From Heracleum sosnowskyi (lineage: Eukaryota; Streptophyta; Magnoliopsida; Apiales; Apiaceae), in NCBI GenBank assembly GCA_030848705.1, contig JAUIZM010000095.1:124001-188000 (forward strand): a stretch of DNA of 64,000 bases. Direction: 5' to 3'. Every line of letters starts with the position of its first letter. Position 1 is the first letter of the stretch. The translations under genes were made by a program, and so were the position numbers. The notes beneath the pieces were generated by a model. The model did no database searches. It worked only from the letters and a program-made list of their open reading frames with translations, and was not told the DNA's origin. This document shows, piece by piece, positions 12,261 through 26,000 of this stretch.

Positions 12261-15200
12261 CACGTGACAAAAAAAATCGGAAGAAAAATGTCCGGAACCT
12301 CGTTTTTTGAGCGCGTGAAAATGCCAGTGAAACCAGTTTTGGGCCAAAAAGTGGGTTTTTTCCCATTTTCGGGGATCGAAAAAACCCATTTCCGGAAATG
12401 AAATTTCATGTTTTTTGGTCCGTACGTCCATTTTTACCTCTATTTTAGCACGTGACAAAAAAGATCGGAAGAAAAATTTCCGGAACCTCGTTTTTTGAGC
12501 GCGTGAAAATGCCAGTGAAACCAGTTTTGGGCCAAAAAGTGGGTTTTTTCCCATTTTCGGAGGTCGAAAAAACCCATTTCCGGAAATGAAATTTCGCGTT
12601 TTTTGGTCCGTACGTCCATTTTATACCTCTATTTTAGCACGTGACAAAAAAAATCGGAAGAAAAATGTCCGGAACCTCGTTTTTTGAGCGCGTGAAAATG
12701 CCAGTGAAACCAATTTTGGGGCGAAAAGTGGGTTTTTTCCCATTTTCGGGGGTCGAAAAAACCCATTTCCGGAAATCAAATTTCGCGTTTTTTGGTCCGT
12801 ACGTCCATTTTGTACCTCTATTTTAGCACGTGACAAAAAAAATCGGAAGAAAAATGTCCGGAACCTCGTTTTTTGAGCGCGTGAAAATGCCAGTGATCCA
12901 GTTTTGGGCCGAAAAGTGGGTTTTTTCCCATTTTCGGGGGTCGAAAAAACCAATTTGCGGAAATGAAATTTCGCGTTTTTTGGTCCGTACGTCCATTTTG
13001 TACCTCTATTTTAGCACGTGACAAAAAAAATCGAAAGAAAAATGTCCGGAACCTCATTTTTTGAGCGCGTGAAAATGCCAGTGAAACCAGTTTTGGGCCA
13101 AAAAGTGGGTTTTTTCCCATTTTCGGGGATCGAAAAAACCCATTTCCGGAAATGAAATTTCATGTTTTTTGGTCCGTACGTCCATTTTTACCTCTATTTT
13201 AGCACGTGACAAAAAAAATCGGAAGAAAAATTTCCGGAACCTCGTTTTTTGAGCGCGTGAAAATGCCAGTGAAACCAGTTTTGGACCAAAAAGTGGGTTT
13301 TTTCCCATTTTCGGATGTCGAAAAAACCCATTTCCGGAAATGAAATTTCACGTTTTTTGGTCCGTACGTCCATTTTGTACCTCTATTTTAGCACGTGACA
13401 AAAAAAATCGGAAGAAAAATGTCCGGAACCTCGTTTTTTGAGCGCGTGAAAATGCCAGTGAAACCAGTTTTGGGCCGAAAAGTGGGTTTTTTTCCCATTT
13501 TCGGGGGTCGAAAAAACCCATTTCCGGAAATGAAATTTCGCGTTTTTTGGTCCGTACGTCCATTTTGTACCTCTATTTTAGCACGTGACAAAAACAATTG
13601 GAAGAAAAATGTCCGGAACCTCGTTTTTTGAGCGTGTGAAAATGCCAGTGAAACCAGTTTTGGGTCAAAAAGTGGGTTTTTTTCCATTTTCGGGGGTCGA
13701 AAAAACCCATTTCCGGAAATGAAATTTCGCGTTTTTTGGTCCGTACATCCATTTTGTACCTCTATTTTAGCACGTGACAAAAAAAATCGGAAAAAAAATG
13801 TCCGGAACCTCGTTTTTTGAGCGCGTGAAAATGCCAGTTAAACCAGTTTTGGGCCAAAAAGTGGGTTTTTTCCCATTTTCGGGGATCGAAAAAACCCATT
13901 TCCGGAAATGAAATTTCATGTTTTTTGGTCCGTACGTCCATTTTTACCTCTATTTTAGCACGTGACAAAAAAGATCGGAAGAAAAATTTCCGGAACCTCG
14001 TTTTTTGAGCGCGTGAAAATGCCAGTGAAACCAGTTTTGGGCCAAAAAGTGGGTTTTTTCCCATTTTCGGAGGTCGAAAAAACCCATTTCCGGAAATGAA
14101 ATTTCGCGTTTTTTGGTCCGTACGTCCATTTTGTACCTCTATTTTAGCACGTGACAAAAAAAATCGGAAGAAAAATGTCCGGAACCTCGTTTTTTGAGCG
14201 CGTGAAAATGCCAGTGAAACTAGTTTTCGGCCGAAAAGTGGGTTTTTTCCCATTTTCGGGGGTCGAAAAAACCCATTTCCGGAAATCAAATTTCGCGTTT
14301 TTTGGTCCGTACGTCCATTTTGTACCTCTATTTTAGCACGTGACAAAAAAAATCGGAAGAAAAATGTCCGGAACCTCGTTTTTTGAGCGCGTGAAAATGC
14401 CAGTGATCCAGTTTTGGGCCGAAAAGTGGGTTTTTTCCCATTTTCGGGGGTCGAAAAAACCAATTTGCGGAAATGAAATTTCGCGTTTTTTGGTCCGTAC
14501 GTCCATTTTGTACCTCTATTTTAGCACGTGACAAAAAAAATCGGAAGAAAAATATCCGGAACCTCGGTTTTTGAGCGCGTGAAAATGCCAGTGAAACCAG
14601 TTTTGGGCCGAAAAGTAGGTTTTTTCCCATTTTCGGGGGTCGAAAAAACCCATTTCCGGAAATGAAATTTCGCGTTTTTTGGTCCGTACGTCCATTTTGT
14701 ACCTCTATTTTAGCACGTGACAAAAAAAATCGGAATAAAAATGTCCGGAACCTCGTTTTTTGAGCGCGTGAAAATGCCAGTGAAACGAGTTTTGGGCCGA
14801 AGAGTGGGTTTTTTTCCCATTTTCGGGGGTCGAAAAAACCCATTTCTAGAAATGAAATTTCGCGTTTTTTGGTCCGTACGTCCATTTTATACCTCTATTT
14901 TAGCACGTGACAAAAAAAATCGGAAGAAAAATGTCCGTAACCTCGTTTTTTGAGTGCGTGAAAATGCCCCAGTGAAACCAGTTTTGGGCCAAAAAGTTGG
15001 TTTTTTCCCATTTTCGGGGGTCGAAAAACCCCATTTCCGGAAATGAAATTTCACGTTTTTTGGTCCGTACGTCCATTTTGTACCTCTATTTTAGCACGTG
15101 ACAAAAACAATTGGAAGAAAAATGTCCGGAACCTTGTTTTTTGAGCGTGTGAAAATGCCAGTGAAACCAGTTTTGGGCCAAAAAGTGGGTTTTTTCCCAT

Positions 15201-17360
15201 TTTCGGGGGTCGAAAAAACCCATTTCCGGAAATGAAATTTCTCGTTTTTTGGTCCGTACGTCCATTTTGTACCTCTATTTTAGCACGTGACAAAAAAAAT
15301 CGGAAGAAAAATGTCCGGAACCTCGTTTTTTGAGCGCGTGAAAATGCCAGTGAAACCAGTTTTGGGCCAAAAAGTGGGTTTTTTCCCATTTTCGGGGATC
15401 GAAAAAACCCATTTCCGGAAATGAAATTTCATGTATTTTGGTCCGTACGTCCATTTTTACCTCTATTTTAGCACGTGACAAAAAAAATCGGAAGAAAAAT
15501 TTCCGGAAACTCGTTTTTTGAGCGCGTGAAAATGCCAGTGAAACCAGTTTTGGGCCAAAAAGTGGGTTTTTTCCCATTTTCGGAGGTCCAAAAAACCCAT
15601 TTCCGGAAATGAAATTTCACGTTTTTTGGTCCGTACGTCCATTTTGTACCTCTATTTTAGCACGTGACAAAAAAAATCGGAAGAAAAATGTCCGGAACCT
15701 CGTTTTTTGAGCGCGTGAAAATGCCAGTGAAACCAGTTTTGGGCCGAAAAGTGGGTTTTTTCCCATTTTCGGGGGTCGAAAAAACCCATTTCCGGAAATG
15801 AAATTTCGCATTTTTTGGTCCGTACGTCCATTTTGTACCTCTATTTTAGCACGTGACAAAAACAATTGGAAGAAAAATGTCCGGAACCTCGTTTTTTGAG
15901 CGTGTGAAAATGCCAGTGAAACCAGTTTTGGGTCAAAAAGTGGGTTTTTTTCCATTTTCGGGGGTCGAAAAAACCCATTTCCGGAAATGAAATTTCGCGT
16001 TTTTTGGTCCGTACGTCCATTTTGTACCTCTATTTTAGCACGTGAAAAAAAAAATCGGAAGAAAAATGTCCGGAACCTCGTTTTTTGAGCGCGTGAAAAT
16101 GCCAGTGAAACCAGTTTTGGGCCAAAAAGTGGGTTTTTTTCCATTTTCGGGGATCGAAAAAACCCATTTCCGGAAATGAAATTTCATGTTTTTTGGTCCG
16201 TACGTCCATTTTTACCTCTATTTTAGCACGTGACAAAAAAAATCGGAAGAAAAATTTCCGGAACCTCGTTTTTTGAGCGCGTGAAAATGCCAGTGAAACC
16301 AGTTTTGGGCCAAAAAGTGGGTTTTTTCCCATTTTCGGAGGTCGAAAAAACCCATTTCCGAAAATGAAATTTCACGTTTTTTGGTCCGTACGTCCATTTT
16401 GGTCCTCTATTTTAGCACGTGACAAAAAAAATTGGAAGAAAAATGTCCGGAACCTCGTTTTTTGAGCGCGTGAAAATGCCAGTGAAACCAGTTTTGGGCC
16501 GAAAAGTGGGTTTTTTCCCATTTTCGGGGGTCGAAAAAACCCATTTCCGGAAATGAAATTTCGCGTTTTTTGGTCCGTACGTCCATTTTGTACCTCTATT
16601 TTAGCACGTGACAAAAACAATTGGAAGAAAAATGTCCGGAACCTCATTTTTTGAGCGTGTGAAAATGCCAGTGAAACCAGTTTTGGGTCAAAAAGTGGGT
16701 TTTTTCCCATTTTCGGGGGTCGAAAAAACCCATTTCCGGAAATCAAATTTCACGTTTTTTGGTCCGTACGTCCATTTTGTACCTCTATTTTAGCACGTGA
16801 CAAAAAAAATCGGAAGAAAAATGTCCGGAACCTCGTTTTTTGAGCGCGTGAAAATGCCAGTGATCCAGTTTTGGGCTGAAAAGTGGGTTTTTTCCCATTT
16901 TCGGGGGTCGAAAAAACCAATTTGCGGAAATGAAATTTCGCGTTTTTTGGTCCGTACGTCCATTTTGTACCTCTATTTTAGCACGTGACAAAAAAAATCG
17001 GAAGAAAAATTTCCGGAACCTCGTTTTTTGAGCGCGTGAAAATGCCAGTGAAACCAGTTTTGGGCCGAAAAGTAGGTTTTTTCCCATTTTCTGGGGTCGA
17101 AAAAACCCATTTCTAGAAATGAAATTTCGCGTTTTTTGGTCCGTACGTCCATTTTATACCTCTATTTTAGCACGTGACAAAAAAAATCGGAAGAAAAATG
17201 TCTGTAACCTCGTTTTTTGAGTGCGTGAAAATGCCCAGTGAAACCAGTTTTGGGCCAAAAAGTGGGTTTTTTCCCATTTTCGGGGGTCGAAAAAACCCAT
17301 TTCCGGAATTGAAATTTCGCGTTTTTTGGTCCATACGTCCATTTTGTACCTCTATTTTAG

Positions 17361-19248
17361 CACGTGACAAAAAAAATCGGAAGAAAAATGTCCGGAACCT
17401 CGTTTTTTGAGCGCGTGAAAATGCCAGTGAAACCAGTTTTGGGCCAAAAAGTGGGTTTTTTCCCATTTTCGGGGATCGAAAAAACCCATTTCCGGAAATG
17501 AAATTTCATGTTTTTTGGTCCGTACGTCCATTTTTTCCTCTATTTTAGCACGTGACAAAAAAAATCGGAAGAAAAATTTCCGGAACCTCGTTTTTTGAGC
17601 GCGTGAAAATGCCAGTGAAACCAGTTTTGGGCCAAAAAGTGGGTTTTTTCCCATTTTCGGAGGTCGAAAAAACCCATTTCCGGAAATGAAATTTCGCGTT
17701 TTTTGGTCCGTACGTCCATTTAGTACCTCTATTTTAGCACGTGACAAAAAAAAATCGGAAGAAAAATGTCCGGAACCTCGTTTTTTGAGCGCGTGAAAAT
17801 GCCAGTGAAACCAGTTTTGGGCCGAAAAGTGGGTTTTTTCCCATTTTCGGGGGTCGAAAAAACCCATTTCCGGAAATAAAATTTCGCGTTTTTTGGTCCG
17901 TACGTCCATTTTGTACCTCTATTTTAGCACGTGACAAAAAAAATCGGAAGAAAAATGTCCGGAACCTCGTTTTTTGAGCGCGTGAAAATGCCAGTGAAAC
18001 CAGTTTTGGGCCGAAAAGTGGGTTTTTTCCCATTTTCGGGGGTCAAAAAAACCCATTTCTGGAAATCAAATTTCGCGTTTTTTGGTCCGTACGTCCATCT
18101 TGTACCTCTATTTTAGCACGTGACAAAAAAAATCGGAAGAAAAATGTCCGGAACCTCGTTTTTTGAGCGCGTGAAAATGCCAGTGATCCAGTTTTGGGCT
18201 GAAAAGTGGGTTTTTTCCCATTTTCGGGGGTCAAAAAAACCAATTTGCGGAAATGAAATTTCGCGTTTTTTGGTCCGTACGTCCATTTTGTACCTCTATT
18301 TTAGCACGTGACAAAAAAAATCGGAAGAAAAATGTCCGGAACCTCGTTTTTTGAGCGCGTGAAAATGCCAGTGAAACCAGTTTTGGGCCAAAAAGTGGGT
18401 TTTTTCCCATTTTCGGGGATCGAAAAAACCCATTTCCGGAAATGAAATTTCATGTTTTTTGGTCCGTACGTCCATTTTTTCCTCTATTTTAGCACGTGAC
18501 AAAAAAAATCGGAAGAAAAATTTCCGGAACCTCGTTTTTTGAGCGCGTGAAAATGCCAGTGAAACCAGTTTTGGGCCAAAAAGTGGGTTTTTTCCCATTT
18601 TCGGAGGTCGAAAAAACCCATTTCCGGAAATGAAATTTCGCGTTTTTTGGTCCGTACGTCCATTTAGTACCTCTATTTTAGCACGTGACAAAAAAAAATC
18701 GGAAGAAAAATGTCCGGAACCTCGTTTTTTGAGCGCGTGAAAATGCCAGTGAAACCAGTTTTGGGCCGAAAAGTGGGTTTTTTCCCATTTTCGGGGGTCG
18801 AAAAAACCCATTTCCGGAAATAAAATTTCGCGTTTTTTGGTCCGTACGTCCATTTTGTACCTCTATTTTAGCACGTGACAAAAAAAATCGGAAGAAAAAT
18901 GTCCGGAACCTCGTTTTTTGAGCGCGTGAAAATGCCAGTGAAACCAGTTTTGGGCCGAAAAGTGGGTTTTTTCCCATTTTCGGGGGTCAAAAAAACCCAT
19001 TTCTGGAAATCAAATTTCGCGTTTTTTGGTCCGTACGTCCATCTTGTACCTCTATTTTAGCACGTGACAAAAAAAATCGGAAGAAAAATGTCCGGAACCT
19101 CGTTTTTTGAGCGCGTGAAAATGCCAGTGATCCAGTTTTGGGCTGAAAAGTGGGTTTTTTCCCATTTTCGGGGGTCAAAAAAACCAATTTGCGGAAATGA
19201 AATTTCGCGTTTTTTGGTCCGTACGTCCATTTTGTACCTCTATTTTAG
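17361..19248 (+). repeat. Tandem pair of a 5-monomer module (944 bp each)
   Basis: 17,361-18,304 and 18,305-19,248 are near-identical consecutive copies. Diagnostic variants shared by both are CCATTTTTTCCTC, CCATTTAGTACC, GGAAATAAAATTTCG, CCATTTCTGGAAATC with CCATCTTGTACC, and GGGGGTCAAAAAAACC. The same module recurs singly, with small changes, starting at about 20,760, 23,972, 27,564 and 39,282. It is therefore a building block that has been copied both in tandem and at a distance within the array. Confidence 0.85.
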
Positions 19249-22200
19249 CACGTGACAAAAAAAATCGGAAGAAAAATTTCCGGAACCTCGTTTTTTGAGC
19301 GCGTGAAAATGCCAGTGAAACCAGTTTTGGGCCAAAAAGTGGGTTTTTTCCCATTTTCGGAGGTCGAAAAAACCCATTTCCGGAAATGAAATTTCACGTT
19401 TTTTGGTCCGTACGTCCATTTTGTACCTCTATTTTAGCACGTGACAAAAAAAATCGGAAGAAAAATGTCCGGAACCTCGTTTTTTGAGCGTGTGAAAATG
19501 CCAGTGAAACCAGTTTTGGGCCGAAAAGTGGGTTTTTTCCCATTTTCGGGGGTCAAAAAAACCCATTTCCGGAAATGAAATTTCGCGTTTTTTGGTCCGT
19601 ACGTCCATTTTGTACCTCTATTTTAGCACGTGACAAAAACAATTGGAAGAAAAATGTCCGGAACCTCGTTTTTTGAGCGTGTGAAAATGCCAGTGAAACC
19701 AGTTTTGGGTCAAAAAGTGGGTTTTTTTTCCATTTTCGGGGGTCGAAAAAACCCATTTCGGGAAATGAAATTTCGCGTTTTTTGGTCCGTACGTCCATTT
19801 TGGTCCTCTATTTTAGCACGTGACAAAAAAAATCGGAAGAAAAATTTCCGGAACCTCGTTTTTTGAGCGCGTGAAAATGCCAGTGAAACCAGTTTTGGGC
19901 CAAAAAGTGGGTTTTTTCCCATTTTCGGAGGTCGAAAAAACCCATTTCCGAAAATGAAATTTCACGTTTTTTGGTCCGTACGTCCATTTTGGTCCTCTAT
20001 TTTAGCACGTGACAAAAAAAATTGGAAGAAAAATGTCCGGAACCTCGTTTTTTGAGCGTGTGAAAATGCCAGTGAAACCAGTTTTGGGTCAAAAAGTGGG
20101 TTTTTTTCCATTTTCGGGGGTCGAAAAAACCCATTTCCGGAAATGAAATTTCGCGTTTTTTGGTCCGTACGTCCATTTTGTACCTCTATTTTAGCACGTG
20201 AAAAAAAAAATCGGAAGAAAAATGTCCGGAACCTCGTTTTTTGAGCGTGTGAAAATGCCAGTGAAACCAGTTTTGGGCCAAAAAGTGGGTTTTTTTCCAT
20301 TTTCGGGGATCGAAAAAACCCATTTCCGGAAATGAAATTTCATGTTTTTTGGTCCGTACGTCCATTTTTACCTCTATTTTAGCACGTGACAAAAAAAATC
20401 GGAAGAAAAATTTCCGGAACCTCGTTTTTTGAGCGCGTGAAAATGCCAGTGAAACCAGTTTTGGGCCAAAAAGTGGGTTTTTTCCCATTTTCGGAGGTCG
20501 AAAAAACCCATTTCCGAAAATGAAATTTCACGTTTTTTGGTCCGTACGTCCATTTTGGTCCTCTATTTTAGCACGTGACAAAAAAAATTGGAAGAAAAAT
20601 GTCCGGAACCTCGTTTTTTGAGCGTGTGAAAATGCCAGTGAAACCAGTTTTGGGCCAAAAAGTGGGTTTTTTTCCATTTTCGGGGATCGAAAAAACCCAT
20701 TTCCGGAAATGAAATTTCATGTTTTTTGGTCCGTACGTCCATTTTTACCTCTATTTTAGCACGTGACAAAAAAAATCGGAAGAAAAATGTCCGGAACCTC
20801 GTTTTTTGAGCGCGTGAAAATGCCAGTGAAACCAGTTTTGGGCCAAAAAGTGGGTTTTTTCCCATTTTCGGGGATCGAAAAAACCCATTTCCGGAAATGA
20901 AATTTCATGTTTTTTGGTCCGTACGTCCATTTTTTCCTCTATTTTAGCACGTGACAAAAAAAATCGGAAGAAAAATTTCCGGAACCTCGTTTTTTGAGCG
21001 CGTGAAAATGCCAGTGAAACCAGTTTTGGGCCAAAAAGTGGGTTTTTTCCCATTTTCGGAGGTCGAAAAAACCCATTTCCGGAAATGAAATTTCGCGTTT
21101 TTTGGTCCGTACGTCCATTTAGTACCTCTATTTTAGCACGTGACAAAAAAAAATCGGAAGAAAAATGTCCGGAACCTCGTTTTTTGAGCGCGTGAAAATG
21201 CCAGTGAAACCAGTTTTGGGCCGAAAAGTGGGTTTTTTCCCATTTTCGGGGGTCGAAAAAACCCATTTCCGGAAATAAAATTTCGCGTTTTTTGGTCCGT
21301 ACGTCCATTTTGTACCTCTATTTTAGCACGTGACAAAAAAAATCGGAAGAAAAATGTCCGGAACCTCGTTTTTTGAGCGCGTGAAAATGCCAGTGAAACC
21401 AGTTTTGGGCCGAAAAGTGGGTTTTTTCCCATTTTCGGGGGTCAAAAAAACCCATTTCTGGAAATCAAATTTCGCGTTTTTTGGTCCGTACGTCCATCTT
21501 GTACCTCTATTTTAGCACGTGACAAAAAAAATCGGAAGAAAAATGTCCGGAACCTCGTTTTTTGAGCGCGTGAAAATGCCAGTGATCCAGTTTTGGGCTG
21601 AAAAGTGGGTTTTTTCCCATTTTCGGGGGTCAAAAAAACCAATTTGCGGAAATGAAATTTCGCGTTTTTTGGTCCGTACGTCCATTTTGTACCTCTATTT
21701 TAGCACGTGACAAAAAAAATCGGAAGAAAAATTTCCGGAACCTCGTTTTTTGAGCGCGTGAAAATGCCAGTGAAACCAGTTTTGGGCCAAAAAGTGGGTT
21801 TTTTCCCATTTTCGGAGGTCGAAAAAACCCATTTCCGGAAATGAAATTTCACGTTTTTTGGTCCGTACGTCCATTTTGTACCTCTATTTTAGCACGTGAC
21901 AAAAAAAATCGGAAGAAAAATGTCCGGAACCTCGTTTTTTGAGCGTGTGAAAATGCCAGTGAAACCAGTTTTGGGCCGAAAAGTGGGTTTTTTCCCATTT
22001 TCGGGGGTCAAAAAAACCCATTTCCGGAAATGAAATTTCGCGTTTTTTGGTCCGTACGTCCATTTTGTACCTCTATTTTAGCACGTGACAAAAACAATTG
22101 GAAGAAAAATGTCCGGAACCTCGTTTTTTGAGCGTGTGAAAATGCCAGTGAAACCAGTTTTGGGTCAAAAAGTGGGTTTTTTTTCCATTTTCGGGGGTCG

Positions 22201-23027
22201 AAAAAACCCATTTCGGGAAATGAAATTTCGCGTTTTTTGGTCCGTACGTCCATTTTGGTCCTCTATTTTAGCACGTGACAAAAAAAATCGGAAGAAAAAT
22301 TTCCGGAACCTCGTTTTTTGAGCGCGTGAAAATGCCAGTGAAACCAGTTTTGGGCCAAAAAGTGGGTTTTTTCCCATTTTCGGAGGTCGAAAAAACCCAT
22401 TTCCGAAAATGAAATTTCACGTTTTTTGGTCCGTACGTCCATTTTGGTCCTCTATTTTAGCACGTGACAAAAAAAATTGGAAGAAAAATGTCCGGAACCT
22501 CGTTTTTTGAGCGTGTGAAAATGCCAGTGAAACCAGTTTTGGGTCAAAAAGTGGGTTTTTTTCCATTTTCGGGGGTCGAAAAAACCCATTTCCGGAAATG
22601 AAATTTCGCGTTTTTTGGTCCGTACGTCCATTTTGTACCTCTATTTTAGCACGTGAAAAAAAAAATCGGAAGAAAAATGTCCGGAACCTCGTTTTTTGAG
22701 CGTGTGAAAATGCCAGTGAAACCAGTTTTGGGCCAAAAAGTGGGTTTTTTTCCATTTTCGGGGATCGAAAAAACCCATTTCCGGAAATGAAATTTCATGT
22801 TTTTTGGTCCGTACGTCCATTTTTACCTCTATTTTAGCACGTGACAAAAAAAATCGGAAGAAAAATTTCCGGAACCTCGTTTTTTGAGCGCGTGAAAATG
22901 CCAGTGAAACCAGTTTTGGGCCAAAAAGTGGGTTTTTTCCCATTTTCGGAGGTCGAAAAAACCCATTTCCGAAAATGAAATTTCACGTTTTTTGGTCCGT
23001 ACGTCCATTTTGGTCCTCTATTTTAGC
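18305..23027 (+). repeat. Second 13-monomer higher-order repeat (period 2,455 bp)
   Basis: 18,305-20,572 corresponds monomer by monomer to 20,760-23,027 at a constant offset of 2,455 bp (13 monomers), with 12 of 13 monomers matching in subtype. The extra monomer at about 20,573-20,759 combines AATTGGAAG with GGGGATCG/TTCATG and looks like a chimera of its neighbours. The unit begins with the 5-monomer module and includes the CAATTGGAAG monomer with TTTCGGGAAAT and the TTTTGGTCCTC variant. Its composition differs from the 13-monomer unit at 7.3-12.3 kb although the monomer number is the same. Confidence 0.8.
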
Positions 23028-26000
23028 ACGTGACAAAAAAAATTGGAAGAAAAATGTCCGGAACCTCGTTTTTTGAGCGCGTGAAAATGCCAGTGAAACC
23101 AGTTTTGGGCCGAAAAGTGGGTTTTTTCCCATTTTCGGGGGTCGAAAAAACCCATTTCCGGAAATGAAATTTCGCGTTTTTTGGTCCGTACGTCCATTTT
23201 GTACCTCTATTTTAGCACGTGACAAAAACAATTGGAAGAAAAATGTCCGGAACCTCATTTTTTGAGCGTGTGAAAATGCCAGTGAAACCAGTTTTGGGTC
23301 AAAAAGTGGGTTTTTTCCCATTTTCGGGGGTCGAAAAAACCCATTTCCGGAAATCAAATTTCGCGTTTTTTGGTCCGTACGTCCATTTTGTACCTCTATT
23401 TTAGCACGTGACAAAAAAAATCGGAAGAAAAATGTCCGGAACCTCGTTTTTTGAGCGCGTGAAAATGCCAGTGATCCAGTTTTGGGCTGAAAAGTGGGTT
23501 TTTTCCCATTTTCGGGGGTCGAAAAAACCAATTTGCGGAAATGAAATTTCGCGTTTTTTGGTCCGTACGTCCATTTTGTACCTCTATTTTAGCACGTGAC
23601 AAAAAAAATCGGAAGAAAAATTTCCGGAACCTCGTTTTTTGAGCGCGTGAAAATGCCAGTGAAACCAGTTTTGGGCCGAAAAGTAGGTTTTTTCCCATTT
23701 TCTGGGGTCGAAAAAACCCATTTCTAGAAATGAAATTTCGCGTTTTTTGGTCCGTACGTCCATTTTATACCTCTATTTTAGCACGTGACAAAAAAAATCG
23801 GAAGAAAAATGTCTGTAACCTCGTTTTTTGAGTGCGTGAAAATGCCCAGTGAAACCAGTTTTGGGCCAAAAAGTGGGTTTTTTCCCATTTTCGGGGGTCG
23901 AAAAAACCCATTTCCGGAATTGAAATTTCGCGTTTTTTGGTCCATACGTCCATTTTGTACCTCTATTTTAGCACGTGACAAAAAAAATCGGAAGAAAAAT
24001 GTCCGGAACCTCGTTTTTTGAGCGCGTGAAAATGCCAGTGAAACCAGTTTTGGGCCAAAAAGTGGGTTTTTTCCCATTTTCGGGGATCGAAAAAACCCAT
24101 TTCCGGAAATGAAATTTCATGTTTTTTGGTCCGTACGTCCATTTTTTCCTCTATTTTAGCACGTGACAAAAAAAATCGGAAGAAAAATTTCCGGAACCTC
24201 GTTTTTTGAGCGCGTGAAAATGCCAGTGAAACCAGTTTTGGGCCAAAAAGTGGGTTTTTTCCCATTTTCGGAGGTCGAAAAAACCCATTTCCGGAAATGA
24301 AATTTCGCGTTTTTTGGTCCGTACGTCCATTTAGTACCTCTATTTTAGCACGTGACAAAAAAAAAATCGGAAGAAAAATGTCCGGAACCTCGTTTTTTGA
24401 GCGCGTGAAAATGCCAGTGAAACCAGTTTTGGGCCGAAAAGTGGGTTTTTTCCCATTTTCGGGGGTCGAAAAAACCCATTTCCGGAAATAAAATTTCGCG
24501 TTTTTTGGTCCGTACGTCCATTTTGTACCTCTATTTTAGCACGTGACAAAAAAAATCGGAAGAAAAATGTCCGGAACCTCGTTTTTTGAGCGCGTGAAAA
24601 TGCCAGTGAAACCAGTTTTGGGCCGAAAAGTGGGTTTTTTCCCATTTTCGGGGGTCAAAAAAACCCATTTCCGGAAATCAAATTTCGCGTTTTTTGGTCC
24701 GTACGTCCATCTTGTACCTCTATTTTAGCACGTGACAAAAAAAAATCGGAAGAAAAATGTCCGGAACCTCGTTTTTTGAGCGCGTGAAAATGCCAGTGAT
24801 CCAGTTTTGGGCTGAAAAGTGGGTTTTTTCCCATTTTCGGGGGTCAAAAAAACCAATTTGCGGAAATGAAATTTCGCGTTTTTTGGTCCGTACGTCCATT
24901 TTGTACCTCTATTTTAGCACGTGACAAAAAAAATCGGAAGAAAAATTTCCGGAACCTCGTTTTTTGAGCGCGTGAAAATGCCAGTGAAACCAGTTTTGGG
25001 CCAAAAAGTGGGTTTTTTCCCATTTTCGGAGGTCGAAAAAACCCATTTCCGGAAATGAAATTTCACGTTTTTTGGTCCGTACGTCCATTTTGTACCTCTA
25101 TTTTAGCACGTGACAAAAAAAATCGGAAGAAAAATGTCCGGAACCTCGTTTTTTGAGCGTGTGAAAATGCCAGTGAAACCAGTTTTGGGCCGAAAAGTGG
25201 GTTTTTTCCCATTTTCGGGGGTCAAAAAAACCCATTTCCGGAAATGAAATTTCGCGTTTTTTGGTCCGTACGTCCATTTTGTACCTCTATTTTAGCACGT
25301 GACAAAAACAATTGGAAGAAAAATGTCCGGAACCTCGTTTTTTGAGCGTGTGAAAATGCCAGTGAAACCAGTTTTGGGTCAAAAAGTGGGTTTTTTTTCC
25401 ATTTTCGGGGGTCGAAAAAACCCATTTCGGGAAATGAAATTTCGCGTTTTTTGGTCCGTACGTCCATTTTGTACCTCTATTTTAGCACGTGACAAAAAAA
25501 AATCGGAAGAAAAATGTCCGGAACCTCGTTTTTTGAGCGCGTGAAAATGCCAGTGAAACCAGTTTTGGGCCAAAAAGTGGGTTTTTTCCCATTTTCGGGG
25601 ATCGAAAAAACCCATTTCCGGAAATGAAATTTCATGTTTTTTGGTCCGTACGTCCATTTTTACCTCTATTTTAGCACGTGACAAAAAAGATCGGAAGAAA
25701 AATTTCCGGAACCTCGTTTTTTGAGCGCGTGAAAATGCCAGTGAAACCAGTTTTGGGCCAAAAAGTGGGTTTTTTCCCATTTTCGGAGGTCGAAAAAACC
25801 CATTTCCGGAAATGAAATTTCGCGTTTTTTGGTCCGTACGTCCATTTTATACCTCTATTTTAGCACGTGACAAAAAAAATCGGAAGAAAAATGTCCGGAA
25901 CCTCGTTTTTTCAGCGCGTGAAAATGCCAGTGAAACTAGTTTTGGGGCGAAAAGTGGGTTTTTTCCCATTTTCGGGGGTCGAAAAAACCCATTTCCGAAA

